From the NCBI GenBank assembly GCA_944384905.1, contig CALWVE010000002.1:1-64000 (forward strand): 64,000 nt of DNA. The letters are read 5' to 3'. Positions 37,450-45,945 of this stretch are shown piece by piece. How positions within the stretch are numbered: position 1 is the first letter of the stretch; every line of letters begins with the position of its first letter. Under the pieces are notes generated by a model that searched no databases, was not told where the DNA came from, and saw only the letters and a list, made by a program, of their open reading frames with translations. This DNA comes from an uncultured Clostridia bacterium (GTDB taxonomy: Bacteria; Bacillota; Clostridia; Oscillospirales; Acutalibacteraceae). The position numbers and the translations under genes were made by a program.

Positions 37450-37803
37450 TTACAGGCCGAACGCATTTTCAAGATAAATCAGATCCTTAAACGAGAGGGT
37501 TTCCCCTTCCGCCGTAACCGCGGCCACGTCAAAACGGGGCTGCAATTCACAAGGATGCTGCTGCAAAAAGCACTGAGCCGTCTGTATGATTTTTTTCTGT
37601 TTGGCTCGGGTCACCGTTTCCAGCGGCTCGGTCAGGCCGCCTTTGGTGCGGCACTTCACTTCCACAAAAGCAAGATACCGGCCATCGGCCGCAATCAGAT
37701 CGATTTCGCCGTAGCGGCTATGGTAGTTGCGAAAAAGCACCCGCATCCCCCGGCTTTGCAGATAATCGGCTGCAAGCTGTTCGGCCTGTGCCCCGCGGTT
37801 CAC
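37450..37803 (-). CDS. yraN: YraN/UPF0102 family protein
   Basis: A 117-residue protein with a restriction-endonuclease-like fold signature: [16 protein letters not shown], then [21 protein letters not shown], including the E-D-EVK metal-site pattern. Start is GTG 37803, which overlaps the rnhB stop (GTGA) and has GGAGGG 6 nt upstream; earlier in-frame starts lie inside rnhB. Function unproven; it is often found beside rnhB. Confidence 0.9.
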   Translation of the reverse strand: MNRGAQAEQLAADYLQSRGMRVLFRNYHSRYGEIDLIAADGRYLAFVEVKCRTKGGLTEPLETVTRAKQKKIIQTAQCFLQQHPCELQPRFDVAAVTAEGETLSFKDLIYLENAFGL

Positions 37804-38420
37804 GCTTTTCCCTCCGCCTGCTGCTGAAAAAACTTTTTCAGAAACGTCATGCGGTGGATCGGGCACGGGCCGTAAGCTTCCAGCGCGGCATAATGAGCGC
37901 GCGTGCCATAGCCTTTGTGGCCGTCAAAACCGTAAGCCGGGTACTGCTCGTGATACTGACGCATCACCCGGTCTCGCGATACTTTAGCCAACACGGAAGC
38001 TGCCGCAATGCTGGCGCTTTTGGCGTCGCCTTTTACAATCGTTTCGCCAGGAACGTCCAGCGGCGGCATACGATTGCCGTCTACCATCGCATAATCACAG
38101 GGAACGGGCAGCGCCTCCACGGCGCGCCGCATAGCCAGATACGTGGCCTGCAAAATATTCAGCGTATCGATTTCTTTTTCGTCTGCACAGCTGATGCCGC
38201 AGGCCACTGCTTTTTCGAGAATCACGTCGAAAAGCTGTTCGCGCCGGGCTTCGGTGAGCTTTTTGGAATCGTTAAGTCCTTCGATCACGCAATCGGGCGG
38301 CAAAATCACCGCCGCCGCATACACAGGTCCGGCCAACGGGCCGCGGCCGGCTTCATCGATCCCACACACCGCATGGAATCCCCGGGCTGCCGCTTCTTTT
38401 TCATAATAAAGCCAATCCAT
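37800..38420 (-). CDS. rnhB: Ribonuclease HII
   Basis: A 206-residue RNase H removing ribonucleotides from DNA. Catalytic motifs are [15 protein letters not shown] near residue 20, NDSKKLT, and [20 protein letters not shown] near 140. ATG 38420 is chosen because AGGGA lies 7 nt upstream, and it begins 5 bp after the rbgA stop. Coupled to yraN downstream. Confidence 0.96.
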   Translation of the reverse strand: MDWLYYEKEAAARGFHAVCGIDEAGRGPLAGPVYAAAVILPPDCVIEGLNDSKKLTEARREQLFDVILEKAVACGISCADEKEIDTLNILQATYLAMRRAVEALPVPCDYAMVDGNRMPPLDVPGETIVKGDAKSASIAAASVLAKVSRDRVMRQYHEQYPAYGFDGHKGYGTRAHYAALEAYGPCPIHRMTFLKKFFQQQAEGKA

Positions 38421-38424
38421 CGTT

Positions 38425-39300
38425 TTATCCCTGCTGTTCCAGCGTAATCCGGCCGATTTTGGCGCCGCGGAATTCATCCAGCACCATATTGGCCGCACGT
38501 TCAGTGTCGATCTCTCCGCCCGAAATCAGCATGCCGCGCTTGCGGCCGATCAGGGAAAGAATCTCCCAGCCTTGCATCGCGCTGTAATCGGGGTTATCCA
38601 GTTTATACCGGGCAGAAAGCTGCGCGGGATACAAAGCCGCAATCTCTTTGAGCAGCAACGCCGCCAGACCCTCGGTATCCATAATTTCATCGCGGACTGC
38701 GCCGGTAAATGCCAGGCGGAGTCCCACGGTCTGATCTTCAAATTTAGGCCACAGCACACCGGGCGTATCGAGCAGTTCAAAGCCCTTTCCGGCGGCGAAC
38801 CAGGTATTGCGGCGCGTAACGCCGGGCTGGTCGCGCACTTCGGCTTTGCCCGCTTTTCCGCCGGCACACATCTTATTGATTAAAGAAGATTTTCCCACAT
38901 TGGGAATCCCCACGATCATCGCGCGAATGGGACGGCCGGTCATACCCTTGGCTTCCCATTTTGCGATCTGCGGCGCCAGCACCTGCCGCACAGCGGGCGC
39001 CAGACGATTCACAGCTTTGCCGGATTTACAGTCGAGCGCCACGGCGGTAATGCCTTTTGCCTTATACCAGGCCACCCAGCGGTCTGTCTGCGCCGGATCG
39101 GCCATATCGAATTTATTGAGCACCACAATCCGCGGTTTATTGCGGATAATTTGATCCAACACGGGATTGCGGCTGCTTTCCGGGATACGGGCGTCCGTCA
39201 GTTCGATGACGATATCCACCAGCTTTAGACTCTGCTCAATCTGGCGGCGCGCACGGGCCATATGCCCCGGAAACCATTGTACACTTTTAATTTCTTCCAC
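38425..39300 (-). CDS. rbgA: Ribosome biogenesis GTPase RbgA (YlqF)
   Basis: A 291-residue circularly permuted GTPase acting late in 50S assembly. The order of motifs is G4 VLNKFDMAD, then G1 [15 protein letters not shown], then G3 [12 protein letters not shown]. The N terminus [17 protein letters not shown] is diagnostic. Start is GTG 39300 with GGAGG 8 nt upstream, just after the lepB stop. Confidence 0.95.
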   Translation of the reverse strand: MEEIKSVQWFPGHMARARRQIEQSLKLVDIVIELTDARIPESSRNPVLDQIIRNKPRIVVLNKFDMADPAQTDRWVAWYKAKGITAVALDCKSGKAVNRLAPAVRQVLAPQIAKWEAKGMTGRPIRAMIVGIPNVGKSSLINKMCAGGKAGKAEVRDQPGVTRRNTWFAAGKGFELLDTPGVLWPKFEDQTVGLRLAFTGAVRDEIMDTEGLAALLLKEIAALYPAQLSARYKLDNPDYSAMQGWEILSLIGRKRGMLISGGEIDTERAANMVLDEFRGAKIGRITLEQQG

Positions 39301-39304
39301 TCTG

Positions 39305-39898
39305 TCAGCCTCCGATCCAGCCGAATTTTGAGAAGGGGTAAACAAACAGCACGGCCTTTCCCAGCACGTTTCGGGTATCGATCATACCCACGTCCACATA
39401 GCGGCTGTCTTCAGAAACGGAACGGTTATCGCCCAGCACAAACACACAGCCTTCCGGCACGGTTGCCGGCAGTTCGGTAGCTTCCAGCGAAGCATACAGC
39501 GTGCGGGTGATTCCGTTTTCCAGACCGAACGCGGTTTCGTCAACCGGCTGATCATCCACATAAACGATTCCGCTGTCGTAATCGATCCACACGGTTTGCC
39601 CTTCGGTTGCGATCACGCGTTTGATAATCGGTTCATCCAGCACATTCACCGCCACAACCACATCGCCCATCTGATAATCCTTGGAAAGCATGGAAATCAC
39701 CAGACGGTCTCCCTCATGATAGTTTGGCAGCATAGACGTGCCGGTAACCGTAATAACTCGAAAAATAAACGTAAAAACAAAGATGGCAGCAAGCATAAAC
39801 ATGGCCATCTGCGACAGGGTATCCAGCCACTGCCGCACAGGAGAAACTGCCTCCTCTTCCAAACGAACATGGCGGAAGCGGCGCGCTGAGGGCTCCAT
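39305..39898 (-). CDS. lepB: Signal peptidase I
   Basis: A 197-residue membrane-anchored type I signal peptidase. One N-terminal membrane span (about residues 31-50) precedes the catalytic Ser in TGTSMLPNYHEGDRL. The catalytic Lys is in IIKRVIATEG, and the box FVLGDNRSVSEDSRY follows. ATG 39898 has AAAGGAG 8 nt upstream. Second gene of the rplS-lepB-rbgA-rnhB-yraN run, the usual Firmicutes order. Confidence 0.96.
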   Translation of the reverse strand: MEPSARRFRHVRLEEEAVSPVRQWLDTLSQMAMFMLAAIFVFTFIFRVITVTGTSMLPNYHEGDRLVISMLSKDYQMGDVVVAVNVLDEPIIKRVIATEGQTVWIDYDSGIVYVDDQPVDETAFGLENGITRTLYASLEATELPATVPEGCVFVLGDNRSVSEDSRYVDVGMIDTRNVLGKAVLFVYPFSKFGWIGG

Positions 39899-39923
39899 AA
39901 GCACGTCTCCTTTCTCTAAATAA

Positions 39924-39952
39924 CAAAAAAAGGAACATTGCTGTCCCTTTTG
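39924..39952 (-). terminator. Terminator or attenuator after rplS
   Basis: Stem AAAGGGACA / TGTTCCTTT with a GCAA loop, followed by a T run on the minus strand. It separates highly expressed rplS from lepB. Confidence 0.8.
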
Positions 39953-39959
39953 TTTGTTA

Positions 39960-40304
39960 TTACTTCAGCTGTTCTTTAACCTTAGCAGCCTTACCCACGC
40001 GATCACGCAGATAATACAGCTTGGCGCGACGAACACGACCGCGGCGAATGACTTCCACGCTCTTGACGTTCGGCGAATGAATCGGGAAAACTCTTTCAAC
40101 GCCTACACCGTAAGACACACGGCGAACCGTAAACGTTTCGCTGATGCCGCTTCCCTTGCGGGCAATGACAGTGCCTTCAAAAGCCTGTACTCTTTCTTTG
40201 TCGCCTTCACGGATATTTACGCCGATGCGAACGGTATCGCCCACTTCAAAAGCAGGAAGTTCGGCCTTGACGGAATCCGCAGCAATAACTTTCAGTGCAT
40301 CCAT
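39960..40304 (-). CDS. rplS: 50S ribosomal protein L19
   Basis: A 114-residue L19 located at the subunit interface. It shows [33 protein letters not shown] (split as [11 protein letters not shown] and [15 protein letters not shown]) and the C-terminal [21 protein letters not shown] 40304 follows GGAGGAAATAGAA. Preceded by a structured leader. Confidence 0.97.
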   Translation of the reverse strand: MDALKVIAADSVKAELPAFEVGDTVRIGVNIREGDKERVQAFEGTVIARKGSGISETFTVRRVSYGVGVERVFPIHSPNVKSVEVIRRGRVRRAKLYYLRDRVGKAAKVKEQLK

Positions 40305-40317
40305 TTCTATTTCCTCC

Positions 40318-40438
40318 AAAAATAAATTCAGGCATTCTTGCCGCGCAAACGGCGTACAGAGGACTGCCCGCTTCATGATCCGGTAGCCCGGAGATGACCC
40401 CTATCGGCAGCTTGTGAGAGCCGACAGATTTCAAATGC
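40318..40438 (-). promoter_or_regulatory. L19-type ribosomal protein leader
   Basis: The roughly 130-nt untranslated leader of rplS begins AGGCATTTGAAA and ends AAGAATGCCT, whose ends pair (AGGCATT/AATGCCT). Internal hairpins near CTGTCGGC/GCCGATAG-type and CCGGGCTACCGG sequences fit a compact multi-stem fold, as described for L19 leaders of Firmicutes. Assignment to that family was not tested. Confidence 0.6.
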
Positions 40439-40444
40439 CTAAGT

Positions 40445-40473
40445 ATTATATCACTATCCCGCGCAAAATGCAA
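40445..40473 (-). promoter_or_regulatory. rplS promoter
   Basis: Minus-strand TTGCAT (40473-40468), 17 bp, TATAAT (40450-40445). Confidence 0.85.
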
Positions 40474-40531
40474 GCTTTTCTTGACAAAATACATTGTTTT
40501 CCCGAAACTTTTTGCAGCGCATGGACAAAAT

Positions 40532-40559
40532 AAAAGCGCACTGCAAAAGCAATGCGCTC
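40532..40559 (-). terminator. Terminator of the solitary tRNA-Gly
   Basis: Stem GCGCATTGC / GCAGTGCGC with a TTTT loop and a following TTTTATTTT on the minus strand. Confidence 0.88.
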
Positions 40560-40563
40560 ATTT

Positions 40564-40639
40564 TGGAGCGGACGACGAGGCTCGAACTCGCTACCTCCAC
40601 CTTGGCAAGGTGGCGCTCTACCAGATGAGCTACGTCCGC
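40564..40639 (-). tRNA. tRNA-Gly (GCC), solitary copy
   Basis: Same sequence as the cluster copy at 25923-25998, with encoded CCA, its own promoter and its own terminator. Confidence 0.97.
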
Positions 40640-40661
40640 ATGTGTTTCAACAACGTGTATT

Positions 40662-40690
40662 ATTATACACAACCGAAAAGTTGATGTCAA
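40662..40690 (-). promoter_or_regulatory. Consensus promoter of tRNA-Gly
   Basis: Minus-strand TTGACA (40690-40685), exactly 17 bp, TATAAT (40667-40662): both boxes match the sigma-A consensus perfectly. Confidence 0.95.
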
Positions 40691-40886
40691 TACCTTTTTC
40701 AAAAAAATCATTGTTTTTTATTCCAGGAAAATTTATCCATGCGCGGAATGTGTCGAATTTTCACGAATCCAAAGGGCTTTCATGGCTGTTTAGACGTATT
40801 CAAATAAAAAAAACTATGATATACTGGTTATATTGTCGGCCTGCACAAGCGTGATAGCGTTCGGCAAAACAAAGGAGATCGTGAAT

Positions 40887-41291
40887 ATGACCGAAAAACA
40901 AACCATTGCAGAAAAAATCCGAGCCATCCGAAAGGCCTGCGGATTCACACAGCAGCAGGTTGCGGCGGTTCTGAATGTAGATCGTTCCACCTACACCTAT
41001 TACGAAACCGGCAAAACCACGCCGGATATTCACACCGTAAAACTGCTCGCCAACCTCTTTAACCTTTCGATTGACGATCTTTTGGCGGATGAAGGCGCCG
41101 AAAATCAAATGAACGATTCCGCTTCTCCGGAAGAATCCATGCAGGAAGACGCGCTTCTGCCCGAAACAGCCAACAAGCTCACCCGCACCGAACGCGAACT
41201 TCTGCTGTATTACCGTGCACTTCCGATTCAGGAACGGGTCAAGATGATGAGCATTCTGCACGATCTGGCCAAAGAAGCCGGAGAAAAATAA
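40887..41291 (+). CDS. XRE-family transcriptional regulator
   Basis: A 134-residue regulator. The helix-turn-helix spans residues 7-62, IAEKIRAIRKACGFTQQQVA and NVDRSTYTYYETGKTTPDI. An acidic linker follows, then a helical C terminus with LTRTERELLLYYRALPIQER. ATG 40887 follows AAGGAG 9 nt upstream. Stand-alone gene between a tRNA and an EamA transporter. Its C-terminal layout resembles small clostridial XRE proteins of unknown regulon. Confidence 0.9.
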   Translation: MTEKQTIAEKIRAIRKACGFTQQQVAAVLNVDRSTYTYYETGKTTPDIHTVKLLANLFNLSIDDLLADEGAENQMNDSASPEESMQEDALLPETANKLTRTERELLLYYRALPIQERVKMMSILHDLAKEAGEK

Positions 41292-41302
41292 AAAATTCAC
41301 AG

Positions 41303-41329
41303 CCGGCTGAAAATCAGCCGGTTTTTCTT
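41303..41329 (+). terminator. Terminator of the XRE gene
   Basis: Stem CCGGCTGA / TCAGCCGG with AAA loop, followed by TTTTTCTTTT. Confidence 0.9.
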
Positions 41330-41414
41330 TTACACTGCCTTTACAGCGGCCAGGCGTTCCAACTATAATAGAAGAAAATGGGTTTATTTTGGAAAAAAGA
41401 AGGGGAGTTGCTTT

Positions 41415-42278
41415 ATGTGGCTATTATTTGCCTTTGGTTCGGCCTTTTTTGCCGGACTTACTGCCGTGCTGGCTAAAATCGGCATACAGGATACCGATTC
41501 TCATCTGGCCACGGCCATCCGTACCTTTGTGGTTTTGATCTTTGCCTGGGGTATCGTTTTTCTTACGGGCGCCCAAAGCGGACTGGCGCAACTGGAAAGC
41601 CGTACTCTGCTGTTTCTGGTTCTTTCGGGACTGGCAACCGGCGCTTCGTGGCTCTGTTATTTCCGCGCGCTGCAAATCGGGGACGTCAATCAAGTGACGC
41701 CTGTCGATAAATCCAGCACGATCCTTACGATGATCCTGGCTTTCCTGATTCTGGGCGAGCCGATTTCCCCCGCTAAAATCGGCTGCATGGTGTTAATTTT
41801 TGCCGGAACGCTGCTGATGATCGCGCCTAAACCCGCGGAAAAATCAGCTTCTTCCGGCAGAAGCTGGCTGATTTACGCGCTGCTTTCGGCATTCTTTGCC
41901 GCGTTGACGTCTATTTTAGGAAAAATTGGCATCAGCGGTATCGATTCCAATTTAGGCACAGCCATTCGGACGATCGTCGTGCTGGTGATGGCCTGGGTTA
42001 TGGTATTCGTGGCCGGAAAGCAAACACAGCTGGCTCACATTCGCCCCAAAAGCTGGATTTTCCTATGTATCTCCGGCGTGGCGACCGGCGCTTCGTGGCT
42101 TTGCTACTACCGGGCGCTGCAAGGCGGACCGGCCAGCGTGGTATTGCCGATCGACAAGCTCAGTATTCTGGTCACCCTGGCTTTTTCGCGGTTTGTGCTG
42201 AAAGAAAAACTCAGCAGCAGGGCGCTTTGCGGGCTTGTTCTGCTCACCGCCGGCACACTGCTGCTGCTTTACGCTTAA
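41415..42278 (+). CDS. EamA-family (DMT) transporter
   Basis: A 287-residue inner-membrane protein with ten hydrophobic segments in two EamA repeats. The repeat signature GLATGASWLCYFRALQIGD appears near residue 72 and again as GVATGASWLCYYRALQGGP near 220, showing the internal duplication clearly. ATG 41415 follows GGGGAG. A promoter TTACAG-17-TATAAT (41341-41369) precedes it. Exporters of metabolites are common in the family; the substrate is unknown. Confidence 0.92.
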   Translation: MWLLFAFGSAFFAGLTAVLAKIGIQDTDSHLATAIRTFVVLIFAWGIVFLTGAQSGLAQLESRTLLFLVLSGLATGASWLCYFRALQIGDVNQVTPVDKSSTILTMILAFLILGEPISPAKIGCMVLIFAGTLLMIAPKPAEKSASSGRSWLIYALLSAFFAALTSILGKIGISGIDSNLGTAIRTIVVLVMAWVMVFVAGKQTQLAHIRPKSWIFLCISGVATGASWLCYYRALQGGPASVVLPIDKLSILVTLAFSRFVLKEKLSSRALCGLVLLTAGTLLLLYA

Positions 42279-42282
42279 ATTT

Positions 42283-42630
42283 TTAATAGGTCAGGATAAC
42301 AGCCATCAATTCGGTTTCTTCCTGCGTGGGGTTGCTTACGCTATGGCGGCCGCCGCCCAGAACCACACAGCTATCGCCGGGGAAAAGGCGCTCTTCATGG
42401 TCGCCGTCGAGATACAGCGCTTCGCCGCGCATCACGACAAAAATCTCTTCCTCGTTTTCGTGAACGTGTTCACCGATGGAAGCACCGGGTTCAAACGTCA
42501 GGCTGGCAAGCAGGCGGGCATGGCCTTTGTATTCGCCGGGCTCGAGAAAGCGGCGGACGGTTACATTCCCCACGCCGCCACGCATCTCATGGTTAACAAC
42601 GGACTGCTGTTCATTTTTACGTTTGATCAT
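42283..42630 (-). CDS. Small cupin-domain protein
   Basis: A 115-residue single-domain cupin. Motif 1 is GASIGEHVHENEEEIFVVMRG (two His and a Glu), and motif 2 is PGDSCVVLGGGRHSVSN with the metal His. ATG 42630 follows GGAGGAG. It ends 4 bp from the convergent EamA gene. Function is not predictable; sugar isomerase or regulatory roles are possible. Confidence 0.88.
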   Translation of the reverse strand: MIKRKNEQQSVVNHEMRGGVGNVTVRRFLEPGEYKGHARLLASLTFEPGASIGEHVHENEEEIFVVMRGEALYLDGDHEERLFPGDSCVVLGGGRHSVSNPTQEETELMAVILTY

Positions 42631-42676
42631 TTTTGACTCCTCCAATGAAAAAATTTTTCCAAACGCCGCAAACCTT

Positions 42677-42705
42677 TTGCGGAATGCGGCGAGATGTGCT
42701 ATAAT
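42677..42705 (+). promoter_or_regulatory. Promoter of the DUF4364 gene
   Basis: TTGCGG (42677-42682), 17 bp, TATAAT (42700-42705). Confidence 0.7.
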
Positions 42706-42753
42706 AAGAAAAAGGACCGCAACATACAAGCGGCCAAACGCGAGGTGATTCCC

Positions 42754-43338
42754 ATGGAATTTGACGCCTTTACCGGCGGTGTGGCAGACGGTGGTCTGCG
42801 CACCAAAAACGATATTAAAATTTTGATTTGCTATATGCTGGCCACATTGGACGCACCTTTTTCCAAAAACGATGTGATCCGTGTTTTGCAGGAAACCGCG
42901 CTGGCCAACTATTTTGAAATTAACGACGCTTTTTCTTCCCTTTTGGAGATGGGCAATTTGGAAACATCCGACGGCCAGTACTTCCGCCTAACGGAAAGCG
43001 GCCGCCAGATTTCGGGCAATTTGTATGCCATGCTGCCCCTTTCTGTGCGGGATAAGGCCATTCAAGCTGCTAACCAGCTGCGCGCACAGGCTAAAATCGA
43101 AAAGGAAAACACCGTGGAAATTGAGCGTGTGGAAACCGGCTACCAGGTAACGTGTCACGTTTCCGGCGGTTCGCTGGAACTGATGAACTTCACCGTTTAT
43201 GTGCCCGATCTGTATCAGGCGCGCCTGGTGAAACGCAATTTTCACAAAGACCCCGAAAGCATTTATCGGTTGCTGTTGGCCGGCGTAACCGGCAACAAAG
43301 AGCTGGCTGAAGGGATTTTCCGCGATATTACCCGCTAA
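42754..43338 (+). CDS. DUF4364 family protein
   Basis: A 194-residue cytosolic protein matching the clostridial DUF4364 layout. An N-terminal winged-helix-like part contains TKNDIKILICYMLATLDAPF and YFEINDAFSSLLEMGNL, followed by a beta-rich domain (ERVETGYQVTCHVSGG). ATG 42754 is chosen because CGAGGTG lies upstream. DNA binding is suggested by the helix pattern but not established. Confidence 0.82.
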   Translation: MEFDAFTGGVADGGLRTKNDIKILICYMLATLDAPFSKNDVIRVLQETALANYFEINDAFSSLLEMGNLETSDGQYFRLTESGRQISGNLYAMLPLSVRDKAIQAANQLRAQAKIEKENTVEIERVETGYQVTCHVSGGSLELMNFTVYVPDLYQARLVKRNFHKDPESIYRLLLAGVTGNKELAEGIFRDITR

Positions 43339-43359
43339 AATCGAATGAAATCAGATGAA

Positions 43360-43391
43360 ACCGCTGCACCATAAGGTGTGGCGGTTAATTT
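43360..43391 (+). terminator. Hairpin after the DUF4364 gene, first copy
   Basis: Stem ACCGCTGCACC / GGTGTGGCGGT with an ATAA loop, 21 bp after the stop codon, followed by TTAATTTAT. A near-identical hairpin recurs at 43623-43654. Confidence 0.6.
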
Positions 43392-43430
43392 ATAGAAAAA
43401 GCCATCTACAATTTGAAGATTGCACAAATA

Positions 43431-43604
43431 AAAGGGAAACCCCCGACGAGGGTTTCCCCTCAAAACAGTCCATCGGACTGTTTTTTCACCCTTTCCTGCG
43501 TTTCGTGACGCAAAAGAGTTCCGCTTTCTGCGGAAAGCGGCCAAAGGCTCTGCCTTTGGGAACCGCAAACCTTTGAAAAGGTTTGATCAAAACTTTTACG
43601 TTTA
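43431..43604 (+). repeat. Dispersed hairpin repeat, copy A
   Basis: About 175 bp of successive small hairpins: GGGAAACCC/GGGTTTCCC, a palindrome around CAGTCCATCGGACTG, a CCTGCGTTTCGTGACGC segment, TTCCGCTTTCTGCGGAA, AAAGGCTCTGCCTTT, and ACCTTTGAAAAGGT. It ends in a conserved AAAACTTTTACGTTTA. Similar order and sequence occur at 52637-52846 and 63141-63314 in the same orientation. No open reading frame is convincing. Together with the flanking hairpins it fills the 317-bp gap between the convergent DUF4364 and HAD genes. Confidence 0.8.
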
Positions 43605-43622
43605 GGCTTTATCAACAGACTG

Positions 43623-43654
43623 ACCGCTGCACCATAAGGTGCGGCGGTTTTTTG
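43623..43654 (+). terminator. Hairpin after repeat copy A, second copy
   Basis: Stem ACCGCTGCACC / GGTGCGGCGGT, ATAA loop, followed by TTTTTTG. It has the stronger T run of the two copies and ends 2 bp before the stop codon of the convergent HAD gene. Confidence 0.75.
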
Positions 43655-43655
43655 T

Positions 43656-44501
43656 TTAGGCTTCAATCGGCTGCCCGGAAAGAATCAAGCGTTCCACCGC
43701 GCGGGCGGCGCCGTCTGCTTCACAGCGTTCGGTAACAAAGCGGGCAACCGAACGGATCGATTCGCTGGCATTCCCCATCGCAACGGACACGCCGGCAAAT
43801 TCAAGCATACCACGGTCGTTTTCGCTGTCGCCCATAGCCATGACTTCACTACGGTCAATTCCCAGCACACGGCACAGTTCCGCCAGTCCTTTTCCCTTAT
43901 GTACGCCGGGCGCGTTGAATTCCAGATTATCCTTTAGGGAATAGGATATTTCAAAAGTCCCAAGCTTGGAAACGGCATCCAAAAACGGCTGGCGCACTTC
44001 ATCCGGCACATAGGGCAGGTTCAGTTTTTCCGGACAAATATTCCGCTCGCGGATATACTGCGCGGGATCTGCTGTTTCGTCAATATAATGTTTGCGCAAA
44101 AAGCGGCGCTTTTCCTCCGGAAAATGGAGAACATCCATGGCGTAATGCTCATGATCGGCAAATGTCACCGCACCGCCATCGGTATAAAATTCATAGTACA
44201 GGCCAAACTGATCGCAAAGCTTCATGAGCGCCGCGGCTTGTTCAACGGGAATCAGATCGGAAACCAGCATGCGGTTTTCCTCGCGGTCATACACCATGGC
44301 TCCGTTTGAAAAAAGCACATACCGCACAGGCAGCGAAAGCACCGAAGCCGGAACAAACGAAAGCAGCCGGCCGGTAGCCGGCACCAGTAAAACGCCTTTT
44401 TCGGCGGCGGCTTCCAGTGCGCGGCGGTTAGCTTCGGAAAGTTCGCCGTGGTTATAAAGCGTGGTTCCATCAAGGTCGAACGCAAGCAAACGAATCTTCA
44501 T
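43656..44501 (-). CDS. Cof-type HAD hydrolase
   Basis: A 281-residue HAD phosphatase of the Cof/IIB type. Motif I is LLAFDLDGTTLYN, motif II PATGR, Lys is in HKGKGLAELCRVLGI, and motif IV is VMAMGDSENDRGMLEFAG. ATG 44501 follows GGAGGG. It overlaps the DUF3841-like gene by 4 bases (ATGA), so it belongs to a three-gene unit with the ADP-ribosylglycohydrolase. Its substrate is probably a sugar phosphate or flavin phosphate, by family only. Confidence 0.9.
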   Translation of the reverse strand: MKIRLLAFDLDGTTLYNHGELSEANRRALEAAAEKGVLLVPATGRLLSFVPASVLSLPVRYVLFSNGAMVYDREENRMLVSDLIPVEQAAALMKLCDQFGLYYEFYTDGGAVTFADHEHYAMDVLHFPEEKRRFLRKHYIDETADPAQYIRERNICPEKLNLPYVPDEVRQPFLDAVSKLGTFEISYSLKDNLEFNAPGVHKGKGLAELCRVLGIDRSEVMAMGDSENDRGMLEFAGVSVAMGNASESIRSVARFVTERCEADGAARAVERLILSGQPIEA

Positions 44502-45010
44502 CTTTTCCCTCCAAACCACGAACGAATGCGGTCCGCGAGCGTTTCGTGGTCGGCTCGTTTGGCGCTGACAACCCATTCGGGCAAAATTTCTTCCAATACG
44601 GCCTGCGGCGTGCGATAGCTGCGGGAAGGACGCTGCTCCGTCAGGTCGCGGATCAATTCGGTATAAGCCTGCTGCGTGATTTCATCACAGCCGGGCGTTA
44701 ATTTACGGTAGTCATCAGGCTTTGAAAAACGGGAAAAATAAATAAAATCAGCCCACACGCTGTATTCCGTCAGCTTCACATGGTCGTCCGGCACTTCCAG
44801 CACAAGGCGCACCGAACTGGAAACTTTCCCGTTGGTATTCTGCCGGTGATGCGGCAATACACCGAACACCGGGCACACACAATGCAAACCCAGCATATCG
44901 ATCAGGGCTGCATACTCTTTTTTATATTTCAAACTGGGATAGGCGCGATAGACGCGGTTCTGCTTTAAAATACGCAAAACATTGGAAGACTGATACGTAA
45001 TAATCGTCAC
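44498..45010 (-). CDS. DUF3841-like protein coupled to an ADP-ribosylglycohydrolase
   Basis: A 170-residue cytosolic protein. Start is GTG 45010, overlapping the upstream stop (GTGTGA), with GGAGGG 7 nt upstream. The layout resembles DUF3841 proteins. An opening strand and helix (VTIITYQSSNVLRILKQNRVYRAYP, split at LKQ) is followed by CPVFGVL, then LVLEVPDDHVKLTEYSVWADF, and a C-terminal RTPQAVLEEILPEWV. The resemblance is by eye and distant. Some families with this opening are ADP-ribosyltransferase-like, which would make sense beside a gene that removes ADP-ribose, but no catalytic triad is certain. Sandwiched with overlaps between the glycohydrolase and a HAD phosphatase. Confidence 0.6.
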   Translation of the reverse strand: MTIITYQSSNVLRILKQNRVYRAYPSLKYKKEYAALIDMLGLHCVCPVFGVLPHHRQNTNGKVSSSVRLVLEVPDDHVKLTEYSVWADFIYFSRFSKPDDYRKLTPGCDEITQQAYTELIRDLTEQRPSRSYRTPQAVLEEILPEWVVSAKRADHETLADRIRSWFGGKR

Positions 45011-45813
45011 ACGGGTTCCCTCCGTTCCCATTTTTGAATCGCCCATTCATACAAAAAGCGGTCGAACCGGCCAAAGCGATCCGGCTGCACCAGATATTTA
45101 TACAACAATCGTTCTTCATCCATACCCGTCCCGCCGTAAAACGCGTCGGCTATGCCGCCGGCGATACAGCTTACAGTATCGGTATCGCATTTTACACTGA
45201 AAGCGTTTCGAATGCAGCTTTCCCAATCCTGGCTTTCATAAAAACATCGAAGCGCCAGCGGCATGGTGCCCGCAGCCGTCACGTCAAATTTCCCGAACGG
45301 GCGGTATAATGCCAGCGGGCGGTGCACAGAATAACCGTAGCGCGAAGCATAGTGCATAATGTCGCTCTTTTTCGCCCCATGCAAAGCCAGATAAACCGCA
45401 CCGGCGGTACATTTGGCCGCCGCAATTCCCTGCGGATGGTTATGTGTGCAATCGGCGCTCAAAGCCGCCTGCGCTTCCGCTTCTTCCAGAGAAAGCGCCC
45501 AATGGCCGATGAAACTCACGCGCATGGCGCCGCCGTTGCCAAGACTATTATACCCGCGCATACTGCCGGTTTCCAGCCATTGTTTGAACATCACGCCATA
45601 CCCCGCCTTGGGATACCGGTTGCCGAACAAATGAAACACTTTGGCATACGGTGTGCCGGTTAAAAGTGCATATTTAACGGCTACCGACATGACAGTGTCG
45701 TCTGTATACCGGCAGGTACCGCCGAAAAGATCGACCTGCCAGGGACGAAAATGTGAGGGGCGGCTAAACTCATACCGCGAGCCTGCAATGTCCCCCAAAA
45801 TAGCACCGTACAC
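45007..45813 (-). CDS. ADP-ribosylglycohydrolase family protein
   Basis: A 268-residue DraG/ARH-fold hydrolase. Metal-site motifs are YTDDTVMSVAV near residue 37 and KCDTDTVSCIAGGIADAFYG near 225. The start YGAILGDIAGSRYEF is typical. Start is GTG 45813, with AAAGGCGG 7 nt upstream; in-frame codons further upstream precede that site. Enzymes of this fold remove ADP-ribose from proteins, nucleic acids or small molecules. It is the first gene of a coupled set with the DUF3841-like and HAD genes. Confidence 0.9.
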   Translation of the reverse strand: MYGAILGDIAGSRYEFSRPSHFRPWQVDLFGGTCRYTDDTVMSVAVKYALLTGTPYAKVFHLFGNRYPKAGYGVMFKQWLETGSMRGYNSLGNGGAMRVSFIGHWALSLEEAEAQAALSADCTHNHPQGIAAAKCTAGAVYLALHGAKKSDIMHYASRYGYSVHRPLALYRPFGKFDVTAAGTMPLALRCFYESQDWESCIRNAFSVKCDTDTVSCIAGGIADAFYGGTGMDEERLLYKYLVQPDRFGRFDRFLYEWAIQKWERREPV

Positions 45814-45945
45814 AAAAACACCGCCTTTCTTTTGTTCAAATCCATCATACCAAAAAACCATTCTCCCGTCAATTGTGCACCTGCCGACAAAAAATATTTT
45901 TCGTTTTTGACAAATGCAGGTTTTGATAGAAAGGATGTTTTCATC

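Noticed and set aside
43355..43666. Short open frames on both strands inside the intergenic repeat at 43.4-43.6 kb
   Set aside because: They only translate hairpins of the dispersed repeat and lack ribosome sites; such frames are often annotated as hypothetical proteins but are not supported.
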